64,000 bases of DNA from assembly GCA_021234535.1 (NCBI GenBank), contig CM037836.1, positions 26,092,769 to 26,156,768 on the forward strand, read 5' to 3'. A program made the position numbers and the translations under genes. The notes beneath the pieces are model-generated. The model was not told the DNA's origin. It saw only the letters and a list, made by a program, of their open reading frames with translations, and ran no database searches. Positions 58,768 to 64,000 of the stretch are shown here, piece after piece (position 1 is the stretch's first letter; each line of letters starts with the position of its first letter). The stretch is from Stichopus chloronotus. Its lineage: Eukaryota > Echinodermata > Holothuroidea > Aspidochirotida > Stichopodidae.

Positions 58768-59179
58768 TTAAAAGGATGGTCCAGCAAAAAATATAGCTTT
58801 GATATGTTGAAGCGCAAGTAAATCTGACCACCATAATGGAACTTCCATTCATTTCCCATTTGTAGTTCCCGTGATATGAGCAGTCGAAGTTGCCAAATTT
58901 GTTTGCGACCTTCACATTAAACCGGAACTTTAAGCCCACCACCGACTGATTTCAAGGTCAAAACAATAGATTCATTAAGAAAAAAACAGAAGACCCTCCA
59001 GCAGTGTGAGGAGATGATGTCACTCCTGCTTGCTTCAAGTTCACAGTTGGTTGCAAAGGGGGTAACTTCAACTGGTAATATCTCCAGAACCATGCATGCA
59101 TGGGGACTGAATGGAAGTTTCACCCGAATTGTTAGAGTGGTATACCAACGCTGAATTTGTGGCTTGATCATCCTTTTAA
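58768..59179. mobile_element. Fold-back MITE, 412 bp
   Basis: The ends TTAAAAGGATGGTC and GATCATCCTTTTAA are near-perfect inverted repeats. Inward, both arms share AACTTCCATTCA and GAAGTT with TTTGCRACC in matching order over about 140-170 bp. TA or TTAA at the borders may be the target. No coding capacity. Confidence 0.8.
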
Positions 59180-60124
59180 CATTCATGGATACTAACCTGT
59201 TAGCGATCATTGGTCTGTTTCTCATGATCTAGGGGGTGCTGAATTTCTCAAATCATTGTTAGTGTCCCTGTGTGTACACTACAGAGTATACCACGGACTC
59301 GTGGGTGGACACATTGATCACAGTTGATCTACTCCGCTACATGCGTTGATAGCAGCGTTTGCCTTTTTATTAAAAGCACTCCTTCAGCCAATCCCTTAGA
59401 GCAATGTTCATGAAGTTTAAGAAGAATTTCTATCGAGTTGAAAGGTATGTGTCTCCAAAGCCCGCGGATGATAATACTTTTTCGTAGCGATAATCCGAAC
59501 TAAAAAGAAAAACTGTTCCGCTACACGGAGGTATACGGAAAGTAACTCGCTGCACTCGCATTAAGTACAAAGAAGGTAACTTGTTAAGTTAATGTAACAA
59601 TCAGACCGAGGAACTATCCGTTCAAGAGATAAGTATCCAGTCTGAGCAGGGAGGTGCACCTCCCTGGTCTGAGGGATATCTCCGAGGAAACTCGACAAGA
59701 GTCCATATATACTGCAATTGGGAGACAGTGAAAATTATAACATCTTCATCGAGGGGGGGGGGGGGGGGGGACTAAAAGGACCAGTTAGTGATGCAATGAA
59801 GCGAAACTCAAAGATGAGGGTAATTTTAAGTCATCAGAGCCCATTCAGAGCACATTTTGTATTAGTGCAAGAGATATCACGAGGAAAATTCCCATCGTTG
59901 TTCATTACTAATAAACCTAATTACAATTACATAGATAGGCCTATACAGAATCAGTATGTTAACCCACAATTTTCCCATGTCGGCACTGTTTAGGGGAGGA
60001 GGGCGGGTGATGTTGGGAGTCCGGTCCATTACTTCCGATTTCGTGTCTCAGATGAGATACTAGACCTCATAATCTTATACCGCATGACTGAATAAGCAAA
60101 CATACGGTAGCTTGCTTCAAGACG
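59180..60124. other. Non-coding stretch
   Basis: A G-run of about 19 lies at 59752-59770. Nothing else is recognised. Confidence 0.5.
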
Positions 60125-60505
60125 CTAGGCTTGCACTGATAGGTCTATAACGTGGCTTTTATTTTCGCCTATCACTGCCGAAGAGGCTTCATATATGTCA
60201 TACACACCAGAATTGCCTCGGCCACGTGGCAGGAGAAAAATTACCACGGTTTGCAGTCCATCAACCCCCTCCCCTCCCTTCACATCAACACCCATGCGTA
60301 ATGCAGATTGGAGACAAACTTTATACTTCAGTGAATAAACGATGTCATTTTCCAGGTAAGCTGCAAGTTGAGCTCGTGATGTCCCGACAATAGCCCTCGC
60401 GTACATGGATGTGATTTCGAGTGGTTTGCCACTTAGCAAAAACGCCGTCAAGACCGAAGACAGCGCACATGTGTCGGTATTGACTTGTTTCTTTTGCAGG
60501 CTCCA
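60125..60505 (-). CDS. Possible terminal exon of an unidentified gene
   Basis: On the minus strand an acceptor-like TTTAGCCTAG is followed by 126 open codons and a TAG. The sequence looks coding, with CG-rich codons and balanced composition: SSVLTAFLLSGKPLEITSMY, AQLAAYLENDIVYSLKYKV, GVDGLQTVVIFLLPRGRG, and SGVYDIYEASSAVIGE. I do not recognise the family. No upstream exon was identified between here and 64000, so either the gene continues past the window or this is a long chance frame. The length is well above most stop-free stretches here. Confidence 0.35.
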   Translation of the reverse strand, partial: WSLQKKQVNTDTCALSSVLTAFLLSGKPLEITSMYARAIVGTSRAQLAAYLENDIVYSLKYKVCLQSALRMGVDVKGGEGVDGLQTVVIFLLPRGRGNSGVYDIYEASSAVIGENKSHVIDLSVQA

Positions 60506-60654
60506 CTAGGCTAAAGGCAAAGTTAATCCATTGCATAGGTAATCCTTAACTTAACTAATGGCAACAGCACGTAGCATCACTAATATTTACCCTGTGGGCG
60601 TCCAATATACGTATCCGTTGTAAATGAGTCCAAGGGCAGCTGTATACTGGTGCT

Positions 60655-60735
60655 TCACACGGCCAGATGGTTAGGGCGTGCGTTCAGAACGTTTCCTTGT
60701 GTATACTGACTGAAGAATCATTAACCGCCTTGGGT
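60655..60735 (+). other. tRNA-like SINE head fragment
   Basis: CGGCCAGATGGTTAGGGCGT resembles a Pol III A box with the TGGTTAG core of the SINE at 47562. No body sequence follows. Confidence 0.45.
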
Positions 60736-60845
60736 TGTCAATAGCTTGACGCACAGGATAAACGTACGCAAGGGCTTTCAATAGGGATCTACATGGTAGC
60801 TCCCTACGTAACCAACAAAAATGTAACTCCGATGATTCTGATTAG

Positions 60846-60922
60846 GCATATATATATATATATACATACATATATATATATATGTGTGTGTGTGTATGTG
60901 TGTGGGTGCGTGTGTGTGTGTG
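60846..60922. repeat. Compound (TA)n/(TG)n microsatellite
   Basis: TATATATATATA, then TATATATATG, then GTGTGTGTGTATGTGTGTGG and a further (GT)n run. Confidence 0.95.
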
Positions 60923-60929
60923 TTCAGTA

Positions 60930-61770
60930 GTTCTTCAGTAGTCACGTTTTTGGGATCAGGACGCGCCCAGTATCTCATGATGAAATCAATCATAAACAAG
61001 AATTAAGATGTGGTATAACATTTTCTCAGTTTCGTCAGTAACTTGATGGTAACAAGCCGTTCATTCGAATGCCTGATTTGTAATAACAATGGTCACCGCA
61101 TGCAAATCTAATTAATCTGCAATTTAGCTTGACTCAGTTGATTAAATTTGTGCAAGCGCATGTCAAAGCCTGCACAGACCCGTCTATTTTCTTTTCTTTC
61201 TTTCTTTTTTCGTTTTAGTTTTTAATTTTTAAGCTCTGTAACCATGAATGAAATTGTCGTTAAACTGCAACCGTGAAAGGAGATGTAAAATCTTTGTTTG
61301 TTTTGGCTGATGGCGATTTGTGTTGTTGATGTCGACTCACCAGTGACAGCTAATGGTGTGATGTCATGCCGAGGGTGGGCGCTCAGGATGATTCCAGAGT
61401 GTGCATGCTCAGTCTATTACACTCAAGGGTACTGATAGCAGATGTACGGCCAGAAGGGACTCTGAGACTCTGTTGTAAAATTATATTACACGGTGTGCCA
61501 ACCATCAGTTGAAGATGCTGTTGCAGATGCATAATTAAAGCCTTTCATATCAATTGCCATATATCCCCGGCCCCGCTGCTTCACAGTACCCTCCCACCTT
61601 CCCCCACACAACGCCCCATCCCCACCCACCCACCGTGACCAGTTCAAAAAAAAAAGTTTAGAAAAAAAAACGTGTTGAGCCTCAGTGTTGAAACACACTA
61701 TTGCACAAAGAAGGTGGTATTAACATTCATCTGAAGATAGGGAATAAAGCCTCAAGGAGTAAGTTTGACT
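60930..61770. other. Non-coding stretch
   Basis: T-rich and C-rich simple stretches (61190-61230; 61565-61632). No gene supported. Confidence 0.5.
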
Positions 61771-62130
61771 CAGGCGCGGTGTGGCGAGTATTGGGGTGGG
61801 GGGGGGGGGAGGGCCAGAGTGTCGATAGGACTAACTAAGGGGAGAGCCACCATCGCTTGTCTCAGAGAGCGCGAGAAAAATTTTGGCTTTACAAGTCCCC
61901 CAGATAAGGGGGCAGATCTATAGGGTTTCAAGGGGGTGGGAGTTTGCAGGTGGACGGGGGGGGGGGGTAGCGATTGGTTTGTTAGACGTGTTAGCCACGT
62001 GAGAGTAATCCAAGTTGCATGGGTCCAACGACCTGCTTAAGGGCCCCTGGTGGGGGTCCAAGGACAAAGCCCGGTGGGGTCCAGTGACTTGGGAAGCTCT
62101 GCTCGGCACAGTGGCCTAGCCTAGTTCATA
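61771..62130. repeat. Diverged copy of the GGGGTCCAG-type MITE interior
   Basis: Shares AAGGGCCCCTGGTGGGGGTC, CAAGGACAAAGCCCGGTGGG and the order of these motifs with 57590-57660. Two G-runs (about 61798-61809 and 61957-61967) lie within it. Ends not delimited. Confidence 0.6.
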
Positions 62131-62290
62131 CCGGAAATTTCAATGAACGAAGTTCTATTCGCGGTCATTCACATGAGAAACATACAGTGGATTAAATTTG
62201 AATCCATTCTCAAAATGATGCCTTTGGGGGAACTTTCAGAAAATGATCACTTGGAATAGACAGCGAGGAGTGCCATGGCCAGGATGAAAG

Positions 62291-62292
62291 AA

Positions 62293-62324
<32 letters not shown>
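62291..62324. repeat. (GT)n microsatellite
   Basis: About 16 uninterrupted GT units followed by a G-rich stretch. Confidence 0.95.
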
Positions 62325-62326
<2 letters not shown>

Positions 62327-62399
62327 GGGAGGGTGGGGGTTGGGGTGGGGTGAAGTATTTCATGAATCAGAACGTGCTGATTGTTGCTGCAGTCATGGT

Positions 62400-62545
62400 A
62401 ATCCTAGTATTTAGGGGGGTCAGGCGTGAGGTCCTTTGGCCCGCTGAATTACCGCGGTGGATCTAGGGGCAAAGTCCCCGTGGTGGTCCAAGTGACGGGG
62501 CCCCTGGAATCTCCTGGATTTTGGGGAATATAAAGGCATAGGTAA
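62400..62545. repeat. Second diverged copy of the GGGGTCCAG-type MITE interior
   Basis: Contains GGATCTAGGGGCAAAGTCCC, GTGGTGGTCCAAGTGACGGG and GCCCCTGGAATCTCCTGGAT, parallel to 57620-57870. Confidence 0.6.
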
Positions 62546-63956
62546 CATTTATTGGCTGAAAAAAAATGTTCTGTATGTTGTAACGTTAAATGCAGTGGCG
62601 GACCTCCCTCACCGGCGCCCTTTTCAGCTTTTCACCAAAAGAGAAAAAAAAAACCAAAAAGATAGTAAAAGATGAGAATGAGAAAAAAATTGAAAGGGCA
62701 AGTATAATAGTATCCATCATGAAATGTTCAAATCTGATCATTCATTTTCAGTACAAAACTCTCAAAAAAGAGTAATTTTTCATCCATGAAATTACTGACA
62801 ATGCCATTTTCTGTAGCTTACTTGCTGAGCCTGGAAAGGACGATTTTCAATAATCTGGGGGTGGGGGTGATCTCAAACGATGCTGGGTTTTCTCTTTCAA
62901 GCAATTCTCATTTTACCCCTTATCAAAAATTCTGGCTGCGCAAATGCAAACGGCTCATAATATATTTCTGCGTCATACCCACTGACGTCCCCGGCCTCAC
63001 CCATGTCACCGATGCTCAGTTAGAAAACAAATTTAACTATAATGGGGGGGGGGGGGCACTTCGAGTCTCTTGACCCTCTACAAACGATCACTGTGACGTC
63101 ACTGCGCAACGAAAAAACTGTGGGACCACATATGTTTATACCCACCGAAATATTTGCCAAGTGCTCCAACTTTGAAGATATATGAAAGAGGATGCATAAT
63201 TTACGATTTTGGCATCATCTCAACCCATCTGATATGCATTTGTATTTCATAGATCTACTTTTGCATGTGCATATGCAGCTTATAACATCCAGAAGTTACC
63301 TTATACAGTATAAAGACGGTTGCCACTGATTGAGCAGTTGGAGACAAAGTGGCTCTTCGAAATCGCAACCCAGGCTCTCCACATGCAGGAACGCCAATAG
63401 TCATACCAGCACCCAATCCAATCATGTTCTTTATCCAAACCAGTCATATAGCAGTCAGTTACTTGGCGGTTCCGTTACGAAACACAAAACACAACTGGGA
63501 GAAATAAACCAATGGCGCTGTTATCAAATAGGCCCCAGAGGAACTCCAATAGACCCTTGAATAATCCTATGTAGTCAAAAATTGATCAAAGAGGTCTGCA
63601 TTGAAATCTTTGTAGTCAGCAGCACATAACTACTGAATAACTCATCTCGATTTGTTGTTCATCGAAAATGCACTATACCACAGAAACCGGAATAACATTC
63701 CTTATCTATTTTTTAAAATATTTTTGGGAAAAGACGAAGGGGATTTTCAGAAGAGGAAACCTCTCTACACCCGCCCTTGCCTCAGATGGCTGGAAAGCTG
63801 TCTACCAAGCCTTGAAATAGGGATTTCATGTCCGCAATTTCTCAACTAAAAAGGATCTATGGAAAAAGTTTATGGGCATCAGATGATACCAAAATCTTAA
63901 TGAATTATGCATTCGCTTTCAGTTATCATTCTTGCAGCACTTGGCAAATAATGGGT
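62546..63956. other. Non-coding stretch
   Basis: CAGTGGCGGACC at 62593 looks like a hAT-type MITE start but no matching end was found. A G-run of about 11 lies at 63043. Open frames at 62786-63073 and 63330-63560 show no domain. Confidence 0.4.
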
Positions 63957-63981
63957 GTGTGTGTGTGTGGGGGGGGGGGGC
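63957..63981. repeat. (GT)n then poly-G
   Basis: A short GTGTGTGTGTGTG run passes directly into about 12 G. Confidence 0.9.
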
Positions 63982-64000
63982 TACACACGTAAATTTATCC

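Noticed and set aside
62593..63330. Fourth hAT-type element starting CAGTGGCGGACC
   Set aside because: A possible right end GCCACTG near 63326 is not flanked by a matching 8-bp duplication (GTTAAATG versus ATTGAGCA).
1..64000. CRISPR arrays, bacterial operons or phage modules
   Set aside because: No regular spacer arrays, ribosome binding sites or compact gene runs. The window is plainly eukaryotic and intron-rich.

Overview
This is a eukaryotic nuclear window, rich in introns and repeats. It has no operons or bacterial-type gene density. The one gene I can identify with certainty is a metazoan EDC3 (enhancer of mRNA decapping 3). The mix of hAT-type elements, Helentron-like tandem/CA-repeat elements, long poly-G/poly-C runs and a CCCTAA-type interstitial repeat suggests a marine invertebrate deuterostome. 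I lean toward an echinoderm, perhaps a sea cucumber, but that is inference and no species call is possible from the sequence alone.

Layout. 1-4390: no recognisable gene. 4391-4909: the last two exons of a small plus-strand gene, probably encoding a short membrane protein. 5620-6945: a 1.3 kb non-autonomous hAT-type element with perfect 8-bp target duplications. 7.8-10.9 kb: tandem repeats, a dispersed repeat, a tRNA-derived SINE, a palindromic MITE and a perfect 23-bp hairpin. 13.3-14.1 and 22.8-24.2 kb: degenerate tandem elements. 22312-38261: the complete EDC3 coding region on the minus strand. It has six coding exons, all splice phases agree, and it predicts 571 residues. A possible untranslated first exon lies near 43.3 kb, which would make the gene about 21 kb. 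The EDC3 introns are full of a repeat family built from tandem units, then a CA microsatellite, then a terminal hairpin.

44-64 kb: no identified gene, only a few weak exon candidates. This part changes character. Nearly all homopolymer G/C runs of 10 or more bases lie here, together with two more hAT-type elements with 8-bp duplications, a 1.5 kb array built on the palindrome CTTAAG, and several MITEs.

Functionally, EDC3 is the only gene whose role can be stated. It is a scaffold of the cytoplasmic mRNA decapping machinery with an LSm domain, an FDF box and a YjeF_N domain. The most interesting local feature is a duplicated copy of its exon 3/intron junction, which keeps a good splice donor and could act as a 39-nt, frame-preserving cassette exon.
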